From Pascua guehoae (Eukaryota; Basidiomycota; Tremellomycetes; Trichosporonales; Trichosporonaceae): a DNA stretch of 64,000 nucleotides. Shown piece by piece: positions 12,615 to 26,456 of this stretch. The stretch spans positions 3,905,532-3,969,531 of the forward strand of contig BCJX01000001.1 of the NCBI GenBank assembly GCA_001600415.1, given 5' to 3'. Both the position numbers and the translations under genes were made by a program. Within the stretch, counting starts at the first letter, position 1, and each line of letters opens with the position of its first letter. The notes under the pieces are model-generated. The model worked only from the letters and a program-made list of their open reading frames with translations. It had not been told where the DNA came from and did no database searches.

Positions 12615-12632
12615 GGGGGGGGGGGGGGGGGG
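12615..12632. repeat. poly-G run inside a GT microsatellite
   Basis: Eighteen consecutive G flanked by (GT)n on both sides. Confidence 0.95.
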
Positions 12633-12928
12633 TGTGTGTGTGTGCTTGTTTGTGTGCATATGTGGGTCGGGGGTGAATATGACGGGTGCGCGAGCGTGTG
12701 TTGAGCAGCGGCACACAGCTTGAGTGTTTGCCTGCTTGCAGTTTATCTCGTCTGGAGACGACAAGAGGTCTCTTCCACTCCACTGTTGTCCAGTCGGCAC
12801 CCTGACCCCCCCTCCCCATCCCCATCGCCATTCGAAACCCCCCACCCCCACCCCGCCCCACTGCCCCCCACACACACACCACCCCAGTGCACCAACACCC
12901 CCTTCACCAAACAGCCTACTGACCCCAG

Positions 12929-15679
12929 GCGCAAACGTCATCGACACGGAACACGGCAAGGTGCTCGAGAACCGCACGGTGCGGATCCGCAAGGGCGTCG
13001 TCGAGAGCGTGGACAAGACGCGCGCGGCGGATATGCAGGAGGCCGGGTATAGCACGATTGATGCGCGGGGCCTGTTTCTGTGTCCTGGGCTTGTGGATTG
13101 TGAGTTTGGGGGGTATCGGGCGAGGTGGAAGATGTACCACGGGGACAGGGTTAGAGCGGGGGAGACGAGGGTGTGAAAGAATGCCAGGGCGAGGGAGGCG
13201 AGGGATGGGGTGAGGAAGGAGGAATGAGAGTGGGGAAGAATGAATGAGAGTGGGAGAGAGCGGGCAGGGTGAGGGGGAAGCCGAGGCAAGTTGAAGTGAG
13301 GCTGATGGGAAGAATGAGAGGGAGAGTGTGAGGGGAGTGGAAAGAGTTGAGGGGGTGTGGGGCAAGGTGACACGGAGAGAGAGAGTCGGAGTGAGATCAG
13401 ATAATGAACGGGACAGTCGGAGACGATGAGGGAACATTGACAGGGCCGATGAGAGCACATTCACAAGGGCGATGATAGGGTTCAGCGAGGCGAATGGGGC
13501 CGAGGAGGAAATGAAGACGCAAGGTCGAGCGGGGAGCGGCGAGTGGCAGCGGAGTAGGAGGCCAAGATGATGTGCTGAGGACTGGGGATAAAGGCAGGAC
13601 GAGTGCGAGCGTGGGATGTAGGCGAAAGATGGGAGAACCGAAGAGGAGTCAACGAATAGCACGGTGGAACGGAGCTTGGCACAGACGGAGCCAGACAGAG
13701 CACTGGGAGCGCAGAAAATGGCGGAGAATGACACTGCGATGCCAAGGATGAGACGTGACGAAGAGAGCATTGGAGGAGGATGAGAAACGATAATAGGCAT
13801 AGACTAGAGCAGTGCCAGCTCTCTTCGTTCCCTACAGCAGCTCCCAACGATGTCTGACTCCAGGCCACACGCACATCACCGCCACGCCCGGCGGCACCGC
13901 CGCGTCCCTCCTCGGCACAAGTGAGACGGACACGGCGCTCAAGACAGCCTACGTCTTGAAGGGTGAGTCGAGTCTGGTACTGACCTACCTCTTGCCCCTT
14001 GTCACCTGCCTAGGATGGCCCCTATCTATCTAGCTCACCCCACACCCTCCCCGGGCCCCCAACCACCAAGCACAATCCTATACACACACCCCCCCCCCCC
14101 CCCCTTCCTCAGGGGGCCTTCTAAACAGCCCAAACCCTGACCCCAGGCATGCTCTCGCGCGGCTTCACGACGGTACGCGACGTCGGCGGCGCCAACCGCC
14201 ACTACAAGGCCGCGACCGCCGCGTGGCTCACGCCCGGCCCGCGCATCTTCCAGGGCGGGCCCATCATGTCCCAGACGGGCGGGCACGGCGACATGAACTC
14301 GCAAGATGCGCCCATTCAGTGCTGCCAAATCACCCCACAAGGGTTTGGCCCCCAGCTCAGCGTCATTGCCGACGGCGCCGACGCGTGCCTCAAGACGGCG
14401 CGCAAGCTCATGCAGGCCGGCGCCGACCATATCAAGATTTGCTCGTCGGGGGGCGTGGCCAGTCCCACTGACAGGCTTGAGAGTAGCCAGTTTAGTGTGC
14501 CCGAGATTCGCGCGATTTGTGATACCGTCAAGAATATGGTGGGTGCATTGCGAGCGAGCGAGCGATTGGGAACGCTGGGGTTTGGTAGGAGGACAGGCAA
14601 CATGTGCTATGCGGGCGCGTAGACGCGCAGACGCAGACGCAGTGAATTGGCAGCTTGGCAGCACGGATAAGTCGTCATACCTCGCTAGCAGACGACAGAG
14701 TGGCAGCGTCGGAGGCCAATGCTGGCATTGCAGTGCCCGCCTGGATAGCCTCCAACCTCGCCCTGCCACTTTCACACGCCATGGCGCTAGGCCAAGCTTG
14801 CCAAACCCAAACTCGTACACCTCCGACGACCGCTGACACCCAGGGTGGCACACTCGTCACAGCCCACTGCTTTACGACCGAGGGCGCGCGCAACGCCATC
14901 GAGGGCGGGATCGGCGGCATCGAGCACGGCAACCTCGTCGACGAGGACACGCTCAAGCTCATGGCCAGAAAGGGCATCCACCTCACGCCGACGCTGATTG
15001 TGTGCGATGTGAGTGTGTGGACGCGGTTGGGTATCAGTTGCGACGGTTCGGTAAAGCTCAGCCATCCACTGTTCCAACGGCAAACCACCTCTATGAGCCA
15101 GGCTGGACCATGCTACAGTGTCTGGACCATACTACAGTCCTGCCCACACCACATCGCCCCCTGTCCTTACAGACCCAACTCCCTCCCTCCCATTACAACC
15201 CCCCCTCCCCAAAAAAAGCCCCCGCCGCACCCACTAACACCCAGCTCCTCAGCCGCCCACCCTACGACGCCATCATCCCGCCCGCATCCCGCGAAAAGCT
15301 CACTCACGTCATGGAGCAGGGCTACGTAACCCTCAAGCGCGCTCACGAGCTCGGCGTCAACATTGCCTATGGCACCGACGCATTCAGCTCGATGCAGCCC
15401 CTCCAGCTGAGCGAGTTTGACCTGCGCGCCACCGTCCTCCCGTCCCCCGTCGTGCTCCGCCAGGCCACATTCAACGGCTCAAAGGTCCTCAAGCAAGAGG
15501 GCAAGATTGGTGTCATTGCCCCCGGCGCATATGCCGACTTGCTCTTGCTCGACGCCAACCCGCTCGAGGACGTGGGGATTCTCAACCAGCCGAAAAAGCA
15601 TCTCAGGGCCGTGGTGAAAGATGGCCGCTGTGTAAAGTCGTCGCTGAAGCAGTTGCGCGTCGAGGTGCCGCTTGTCTAG
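12929..15679 (+). CDS. amidohydrolase / metal-dependent hydrolase, 5' end missing
   Basis: Zinc-type amidohydrolase of the imidazolonepropionase/prolidase-like group; 419 residues are visible. Exons: 12929-13099, 13864-13962, 14147-14538, 14844-15008, 15245-15679. The first visible exon begins at an acceptor (CTGACCCCAG) in phase 1, so at least one upstream exon is absent, probably in the gap. The metal site is complete: HxH in VDCHTHI, the lysine in HIKICSSGG (carboxylated in this family), His in VTAHCF and IEHGN, Asp in YGTDAF. The first part (NVIDTEHGKVLENRTVRIRK) and the C-terminal PGAYADLLLLDANP form the usual composite beta-sandwich. The sequence GFTTVRDVGGA is highly characteristic. 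The substrate is not evident; dipeptides, N-acyl amino acids or a xenobiotic amide are possible. The first visible intron (764 nt) is far longer than typical here and purine-rich. Confidence 0.88.
14089..14104. repeat. poly-C run in amidohydrolase intron
   Basis: Sixteen consecutive C within the intron 13963-14146, preceded by CA repeats. Confidence 0.95.
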
Positions 15680-16640
15680 GGGGGTTTGTGATGCTGTTCG
15701 TGTCTTGTCGAGGAAATCGTGCTGTAACTGGAACTCGGGCTGCGTGGTAAACGTGAAGCCGATTTAAAATGCAAAGTCTATAAAGTCCGGACAATGAATG
15801 TGGTTGTATGCGGAGAGTGCCTCACAATGTCCAGATACCAATCAACCCATCCTAAGTTGCTCCAGGCCAAGCGTCTCCTGCGGCAGTTCGGCGGAATGCT
15901 GTCGATATCACCTGGCTAGGTCATGGGACTGGACACCAACTGTCGTGTACAGCAGAGACCCTCTCTTCGTAACCGTATTCTGACTCTGACCTAGCCTCCC
16001 CTAGCAATGCTGTACTGCAATGCAAGAAGGGAAAGGCTGATATCTCATGCCAGACAATGCGGCCCATACTGAAAGTAGTCACAGCTGTTGTAATAGAGAC
16101 AGCTTTGTGGCGTGGTGCGCCGCACGCGCTTGTAAGGGTGAGGGCTCCGTATCTTACCTTCTTCATGTTACTCTATTCTCTATTTTCTACAACAACAGCA
16201 GTGTTCAATAAAGTACAGTACCTCCCTTCGCAGCAGTGCCCGAATTCAGGTCAATGCTGCTGAGCGGAGAGTGTGGTAAGGCAACGGGCCAAGAATTTGG
16301 GCATATTTGTTGAGAGTGATGAGACCAGCGCCCGCCCCAAGAGGCCTCTCCATACACTTGATAGTCTGACTATCGACCAAAAATTCCTGTCGTTGGACTC
16401 GATACTGGACCTAGTGGTCATCATTGGATGCAGGTTGTACTTGGCTTCATTGCACCCTCTTCAACCCAGAAGGTGTCACCAGGCGTAGAAAACAACGACG
16501 CACAGGAGTGCACAGGAGTTGAAAAAACAAAAGAACAACCCTGCTCCTGACCCAGAGCCCACCACCGTGGTTGTGTGCAATTGCACGCGCTTCATTCGCA
16601 CAGCATTATGGTTTAAATACGTGCTAATTCTGGTGGTTGG
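15680..16640. other. convergent intergenic region, nothing recognised
   Basis: The 3' flanks of the amidohydrolase (+) and fucosidase (-) genes. It is more AT-rich than its surroundings and includes AATAAA-like sequence (CAATAAAG near 16204). I see no gene. Confidence 0.6.
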
Positions 16641-19291
16641 CTAGAGCTCATCGCGAACATGTTCTCCCTCGCTCCCGCTCGGGTGCTCACCGTCCTTTGG
16701 ACAGTCGGCATACCGCACCTCGAATACGTATGCAATCTGGCCCGTGATATAATCTCTGACGCCCGCGAGGTCGAGGGTGAGTGTTCCGTCGGTGTACGAC
16801 CACGGGACGTCCTCGTCGCCGTGGGGTGTGATGAGCGCAATGGTATCGCAGGGGAGGATGGGGAGGGGCGCGGTGATTTCAAACGAAATAGCGGGGTCGC
16901 GGAGAGAGATGATGTAGAATGCGTCGGCGGTGCGTGTAAACTCGACATGGACCGTGTCGGTCTGGACCTCTGGGACGAGGGGGAACGTGGTCGTGTCGTA
17001 TATGGCGCGTCCGCTGATCTTGAGCCAGCGTCCTGCCTCGAGGAGGGGCCGGCTGACGGCGTCCGGGATGCTGCCGTTGCCCGTGGGGCCAATGTTGAGG
17101 AGGAAGTTGCCCCCCTTGGCCGTGATATCCACGAGGGTGTGGATGACGTCTGTGGCTGAGCGGTACTCGTCGTCCTTTGTGTCGCGGTTGTAGCCAAACG
17201 AGTATGGGTCCATGCTCGCGCACGTCTCCCAGGGGTCAAACTGGACCTGGGAAAACTTTTCCATCTCGGGCGTGTCAAAGTCGCCGCGCACCCCGCACCG
17301 GTCGTCAATCGCCACCTGGCGGCCGGTGCGGGCCGCCGCGGCGTACCAGTCTGCCAGGAAGGGGGCGGACGCGTTGGCCATGCCAATGTCGCACCACATG
17401 AGCTCGGTGCCGTATTCTTCCGCGAGGATGCGCATCTGCGCCACCTGGATGTCGGCGAGATAGTCGTCGACGTCGACAAAGCCCGTGTACGGCTCGACCT
17501 CGCCCGTGTAGGGGCTGTGCGCCAGGCCCCCAGGCCACCCTTTACGCCCGTACTTTGCGTACAGGGGATTGTACCACTCTGGCATGGAAAAATATGTACC
17601 GCGGTGGAGATGGGGCGCCTGTTTCTCGGCCGTGTCAAAGAGCTCGCGCACAAAGTCGCGCTTGGGGCCGAGCACCACCGTGCTCCGGTCGCTCGTCGCG
17701 CCCGTGTCAAACAGTGCGTACCCGTCATGGTGCTTTGTCGTGGGGACAAAGTACCGCGCGCCCGCGTCGGCAAAGAGCGCGACCCACTCGGACGCATTAA
17801 AGCCCGCGCCGTCGAACAGCGGGATAAAGTCGTCGTACACAAAGTCGTCGCCCCACTCTGCGGCGTGGTGCGCGCGCGTGGTGCCCTCGACACCCTCGTC
17901 GTGCAGCCAGTAGTTGTACCACTCGGCATACTTTCCCCCATCCGCCCACGCGGGCACAGAGTAGAGTCCCCAGTGGATGAAGATGCCAAATTTGGCGCCG
18001 CGGAACCACCCGGGCGCAGAGTGGTCCGTCTCGGCCGTCTCGGCTGTCCACGCCGTAAAGTCGTGCACGAGCGGCGAGCCCTCGACGGACACGCCGACGC
18101 GCCACTCGTCCCCCGGCGCCTCGGCGAGGATCACTTGGGCATCGTCAAACCCAGTGCTCTTCACCCCCGACGGCGCAACAAGTACCTCGACCACCACGTC
18201 GTCGCCGGGCATGACGCGCGCAATCCGCGCAGCCCGCACGGTCCGCACCCCCTCGCCATCAAGCGATACCGAAAGCGGCCGGCCCACCCACGCAGCGGCG
18301 TCCCCGTGCCGCGCAACCGATACCGGGTTGGTAATCGCCACCTCGACGACCTGGGCGCGCACACCATGTCCCCCCTCATCCACATCCTCCCACCGCCGCG
18401 TCGCCCGCACAAACCGCACGGCAACCTTGGCCGCGTCCGACACCGTGCCCCCCTCGGGAAGCGCGGGCACGTACGAGAGCGCAAACACATGCAGCGCGTT
18501 CCACGGGTGCGCACGCGGAAGCCGGATCGACACGGCCCGCTTGCCCGCAACGGCCGGCGGCAGCACGAGCGGGATGTGGAACAGGTGTGTCTCGTTGTAG
18601 TGCGGCCGTCCCTCCGGGTCCCACTGGTACGGCGCCGTGATGGGCGCCTTGCTCACCCAGTGCACCGTGTACCTGTCGTCAGCGTCAGTCGTGACGCTGA
18701 AACAACGGCGGCAGCGTCCAGCCAGGCCTCTACGTCTGGCTCGACATCGACGCCACAGACGCACCAGTTCTTGGTCTCAAACTGCACCGGCACAACCGAC
18801 CCATCCTCAAACGTAAACTGCACACCGCCCAGCTTTTCGTCTCTCAGCCACCCTGCAATGTCAGCTCTCAGCTCCACCCCTTGCCTCTTTATAATCCCCT
18901 TACCCTCATTGTCCTCTCCGGCGCCGACGAGGTGGACGCTCGCAATCTCGACCGGCCGCGCGAGGCCCACCACGTGCCCGTCGGCGCGTACATTGTCCCA
19001 CCGCGCATGCCAGTCTGGGAGCGCAAACGCGACGCCGTCATGCACCCACGTGCCCGACGGGACGAACGCGGCCGGGATCGTCGAGCCGTTCTTGAACCCG
19101 GCGCCTGCGCGGCCGTCGTGCGACACGCCCTTGTTGTTGAACAGACCCGAGAGGTCGACGGGCACAGACGTCAGTGTGGCCCCTTTCGTGTCCCCGTCGG
19201 CGCCAAATGCGTGTTGCGAGCCCGACGCCGCGGCAGTGTACTGGCACAATGCCACGGCTAGCAGGGCATGGATGGGCGGGGCTAGGCGCAT
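16641..19291 (-). CDS. secreted GH29 alpha-L-fucosidase-like glycosidase
   Basis: Family 29 glycoside hydrolase, predicted to release L-fucose from glycans outside the cell. Two exons (19291-18765 and 18696-16641) give 860 aa. They are joined by a 68-nt intron with donor GTGCGT and acceptor TTGTTTCAG; without it the frame breaks. A signal peptide is visible (MRLAPPIHALLAVALCQYTA). Residues ~25-400 form a large N-terminal region with beta-rich, carbohydrate-binding-like character. The catalytic domain starts near 405: FGIFIHWGLYSVPAW, TKHHDGYALFD, then ELMWCDIG with the probable nucleophile Asp near 612, and GGNFLLNIGPTGNGSI. It is much longer than the usual ~450-600 aa GH29 because of the N-terminal extension. 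Substrate and the acid/base residue are not settled by sequence alone. Confidence 0.88.
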
Positions 19292-19633
19292 GGTGTCTTG
19301 TGAGAACTGCCTCGCACACCTAGCACTTTATGACATGTGTGCGGCATGCACTAAACTCATCCTCTGGTGCCGGCCCGGTTCTGGCCGGCGTCTTGGCCGA
19401 GACGTCATCGCGCCTTATCGCCCAAGACGCCGAACCAGCTGAGACTCTGGCGCCACTGCGGTCGCAATTGCATGCTCGGGTCACAATACGATGATATGGA
19501 TGCAGGTATGGAAGGCGACGCATGCACGGCGGGTGGTGGGCTGCCCACATGTATCCCAAAGAATGTCGTTCAAGTGGCAAAGGCCGGGTCCCCCCTGCGG
19601 GGAGAGCGCGGGGTTGTCGACACAACGCCCAGC

Positions 19634-21540
19634 CTACCGGTACGACTCTGCCTCCGCCAACACCTCTGGGCCGAATCCATCCTCCTCTCCGAGCCCCCAT
19701 TCTTCCTCCTCTTCCTCCTCCAAGAACGCAAGACACCCTGGCGAGCATCCCAACCACTGGATAGGAAGCCCCTTGGCCCCCGCTACATCCACCCACTCAT
19801 ACCGCTCTTCCGCCGGGTGCAGGAAGAGACGGCGCGTGGGGTGCTTGTCCTCGGCGTCCACGTCAAATACCCGGTGGCGTGGGCTGGGGCACGGGTAATA
19901 GTATGGGTTGGTGGACGCGTCGTCTGGCTCGGGCACGGCGTGGGAACGCGGGAACGGGTCAATGCGTGGGGGCTGGCTGGTCCGGCGCAACCGCAGGCTC
20001 TGCGTCAGGCTGTTGGTGCTAGTCTGAGCCTGAGTCGCCGCGGCACACCCGCTCCGAACAGCTTGCAAGATACGGCCCAGGTCGTCCAGCGGGAGGCATG
20101 GTATAAATTGCTGCAATAGGTTTGGGTCGAGAAGCGGGTGAGAGCCAGAGGAAATGCGCTCGTCCCAGGCATAGTTGGAAAAGAATGGTGGGAGGTTGTT
20201 GGAATCGGGGTGAGGAGACAAAAGGACGGAAAGGCAGAGAGAGCTCAAGCGAGGGACAGGGCTGTCATGCTGGTGCGATTGGAGGGGCGACAAGACTCGA
20301 GCTGCCATCGACGACAGCGTGACCGGCGCATCGGGGTCAGGAGCAGGTTTCTCAAGCCACGGGTTTCCAACTGTGTGGAATACTTGCAGCTTGGTCAGAT
20401 GCAGGATGGTCGAGGGTAAATATTTCTGCCCGTTAGCAGTCAAGTATGCGAGCAGGTACCCACAATCTTGTTGATACCAATGTTCAACTCGACAAGATTG
20501 ACCAGTTCTCCAATCGCCGCGGGCAGCGACGTAAGCTGGTTACCCCCTGCTTGGTTAGTCATCATCAGGCGTGCAGCAACTCACGTAGGCTCAACACTGT
20601 CAGGTTGCGAATCTCAAACAGAGCACTCGGGAGGCTAGTGAGCGAGTTGCGAGCAAGCGAGAGCTCGATATTCGCCAGCCGAGGCTCTGTCAAGTTGACA
20701 AACCTAGTCTTGCTCCTAGTGAATGCTCGGGGAGACGACCTCGGAGATGCCCGTGGCGAGTCCAGCACGCTCAGGCTGTCCGATTCGAACGACTGGTCTG
20801 GAGAGGCAGTGGGCGACGAGGCCTCAAAGATGGGCGCAGCAGCGAGAAGGGAGCCTCCAGCTCTGGTAGGAGTCACAGGGTCTCCTCGTCCAAGTGAACG
20901 GAAGAAGGTGGACGCTGGAGCAGACTGCGTTCGCGAGAAGGTTCGTTCACTTGAAAGCGCACGGTGACCCGGTAATGGCAAGGGTGATCGTGGTGACAGC
21001 GGAGTGCCCAAAGTGGGTGTTCGGGACTGCGATGGGGATGCCGTGGGAGAGTGGACGTTGGATAGCGTGACGAGGTCGCGAAGATCAGAGATCTTGGTCG
21101 ATAACCGTTCCAAGCCTTTGTCACTGGGCCGTCAATAACAAACTCGAGCGTGCAACGCCGATTTGGCACAAGCCGCCACGTAGACACAGCCGCTCAGATA
21201 CTCACGAGAGGTCGAGACTGCTCTTGGCCTTGTCGACACACTCGGCGACCTTTCCCTGCATCCACTCATCGCTTCCGATCTTCGGTGCAAACAGGACAGA
21301 GGCACGGTTAACCCGGCTCGACGACAGGCTACCGTGCTGAACATGACCATAAGCTGGTGGTGGGAACGTCGTTGAGAACCCATCATGCCGCTTGGGCCGT
21401 GGGAGGTGCTGCGTCACCACGTCCTGCGTCCCATCGTTTGGGCCGTGGAGTGTCGCAGCAAAGGGGAGAGGCTGTGAGGGTATCGAGTCCCAGTCGGGCA
21501 TGGGCTTTGACGCCGCTGAGAACGGATCGAGGACGGCCAT
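19634..21540 (-). CDS. leucine-rich-repeat protein
   Basis: Cytosolic LRR protein of 582 aa, function unknown. Exons: 21540-21206, 21123-20585, 20546-20464, 20425-19634; the 38-nt intron between the last two carries a clear CTGCTAAC branch site. The N-terminal half is a disordered Ser/Pro-rich region (SPSQSRTPTLGTPLSPRSPL) that probably contains phosphorylation sites. About three to four LRRs follow near residues 255-345, for example LTVLSLRGNQLTSLPAAIG and LVELNIGINKIKYLPSTI, matching the LxxLxLxxNxL consensus. The C-terminal third includes YEWVDVAGAKGLPIQWLGC and an acidic run of seven Glu before the end. The start is the ATG giving MAVLDPFSAASKPMPDWDS. Fungal proteins of this layout are known only as LRR proteins. 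No enzymatic domain is seen. Confidence 0.82.
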
Positions 21541-22237
21541 GGTGGTGGTGGGAATTTGACGAGAACGATTGCGGCAAGATGGAGATGCTGGAAATGCGAG
21601 AGAGATGGTCAAGTTACAACATGGGAGAAGCGATGAGTGAGTGATACGATGCGATGAGAAGTGATTGAAGTTGGAAGAGAGGCCAAGACTTGCGTGTGTA
21701 TACATCGGTTATCGACACTGGTCACCCGCCCCATCATGGCCCAGCAGATGCAATGGTGGGTGGCCAGGCCGGTCCTGGCGCCTGGTTTTGTTGTTGGTTC
21801 CTGTCCCATGTCCCCATCCACGCCTGTTTCGGCCGGTCTCACTCATCCCGAGGAGCCACAAGCCAAAATTAGTCACGTGAAGATCAGGCGCTATCCACCT
21901 CCAAATGGCTTGTTCGATAGGTGCGCAGACCCATCTGTTGACAATGTCGGATCCGAGACTGCGAGCCTAATAAGATGTTCCACTTTACGTAAGTGTGACA
22001 CGATGACGATGCGGACGCGCGGGGCTGACACGGCCCCTTCGTGTCCCCCCCAGGGCAAGCAGGCAAGCGGACGCGGCTGGCTGCTCATCATCTCCTCTCA
22101 ACTGCCCACTGGTAACCATCCATCCCTACTCCTTCCTTCTCCACCTTCCACTTCATTCTTCACATCATCCTTGATTGACCATCTTCCGTTTGATTTCCCC
22201 CTTGTTACTTTAGACCTCTCTCTAGACATCCTTCAAC
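21541..22237. promoter_or_regulatory. divergent promoter region, LRR gene (-) and CDC48 (+)
   Basis: 697 bases separate the two start codons. The CDC48 side has a pyrimidine-rich leader (about 22110-22230) ending CTTCAACATG. I see no gene inside. Confidence 0.6.
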
Positions 22238-25248
<3,011 letters not shown>

Positions 25249-25389
25249 AACTGCCCGTAATCGCGCAGCATTGCGCGTAACCTGTCATTCCTCTTCTGTG
25301 CCATGGACCCACTGTGATTGATCGTAGAAAGATGATGAAATCGTGACTGCATACAAGCTGTGGTTTCTTCTGACGTGTGTCTCGGTTAT

Positions 25390-26249
25390 CTACTCCAGCG
25401 GCCTCCATCCCATCCACAACCCGGCCAGTGTCCCAGTCACATCGCCGTCAACCCTGCCTACGAACCGCTTCTTGGGCGGCATGTCGGCGCCGAGGAGCGC
25501 AGGCACGTAGCGCGATTGCTCTTCCCACTGTCGTCAACCCACGCACTCTTCAGCGCATACCCACCATGGTATCGTATGGAATGTCTTGCTCGCGCACCCA
25601 CCGCGGGTTCATCTCCTCGGTCCTGAGCATCAGCCACAGCTGCAGCCTCTTTATCGCACGACTCACTCTTCTGGCGTCCCCTCCCACTTTTCGGCGATAA
25701 ACATGTGAATGACAATGGTCAGAGCTGGCGAGCCGTCCTTTTGCGCGCGGACAATGGTCAATTCGCCCATGGACTGCATGTCGTCCGCGCAGACACTGAG
25801 GCCACACTCTTCCTATAGACGATGAGCGAGTTTCTCCGTGTTCTCCAGTCCTTGATGCCTTGAGGTCCTGGCCCACCGCATTCCCAACACCTCGAGACAC
25901 GCACCTTGACCTCGCGCACGGCACACTCTACGATCCCCTCACCCGCCTCGGGCTTGCCCCCAAACCCGTTCCACCTGGCATCAGTGACACCCTCATATAT
26001 CCACGTACAGCCCCTTGCCGAGACCCCGCTTCTTGAGCCCCAGAAGCACCTATCATCAGCCCCCCAAACACAATGCATGCAAATCCTCCTAGCCACGCTC
26101 ACCCTGGAAGCCCCGCGGTCGACGATAAACACGAGCGTGAACGGCGCGTAGCCCGTCGCGGGCTCGGGCGGCGCGGCGTGCCACCCCGCCGCGGGGCGCT
26201 CGGACGCGAACAGCTCCACATCGGGCGTGGGGTGCAGAAGGGTCGGCAT
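25390..26249 (-). CDS. Nudix hydrolase, MTH1/NUDT1-like
   Basis: Probable hydrolase of oxidised purine nucleoside triphosphates (8-oxo-dGTP type), a nucleotide-pool sanitiser. Six exons: 26249-26103, 26049-26009, 25974-25905, 25812-25667, 25622-25565, 25527-25390; 199 aa. The complete Nudix box G-x5-E-x7-REUxEExGU is read across an exon junction as GKPEAGEGIVECAVREVKEE plus CGL. Just before it, LLGLKKRGLGKGLWNGFGGK matches the MTH1 subfamily, in which WNGFGGK is characteristic. After the box, FIAEKWEGTPEETEEM contains the conserved E..EM pattern of MTH1. The intron at 25975-26008 is only 34 nt. It is longer than human MTH1 (~156 aa) because of C-terminal residues. It is divergently transcribed from the derlin gene. 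Confidence 0.9.
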
Positions 26250-26456
26250 GTGTGATGATTCCAGTACGAGTTGGACCAAGTAGGCGAGCGGAACAAGAGA
26301 AAAGATGTACAAAAGACCGACTTGTTGAACGCGTCGGTAACTGGCCGGCCTCCACCGACGAGCGACGCGTCACGCCACACGTCATCACTCCCCGATTCTC
26401 GTCTTGGCCACTTTGCATTCTCACAATCTCTCATTCCAACCGCCCAAACGCTCAAC
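26250..26456. promoter_or_regulatory. 207-bp divergent promoter, Nudix (-) and derlin (+)
   Basis: Two start codons face away from each other only 207 bases apart, so a shared bidirectional promoter is likely. No clear TATA box was seen. Confidence 0.6.

Noticed and set aside
12916..13874. Pro/Ser/His-rich open frames on the minus strand in the long amidohydrolase intron
   Set aside because: They are translations of a purine-rich intron (pyrimidine-rich on the other strand) with no conserved motif.
18640..18780. Possible frameshift in the fucosidase gene
   Set aside because: A 68-nt intron with GTGCGT donor and TTGTTTCAG acceptor restores the frame exactly, so no mutation is needed.
17517..19442. 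641-codon open frame on the plus strand opposite the fucosidase gene
   Set aside because: Antisense shadow of a GC-rich gene; Arg/Pro/His-rich and motif-free.
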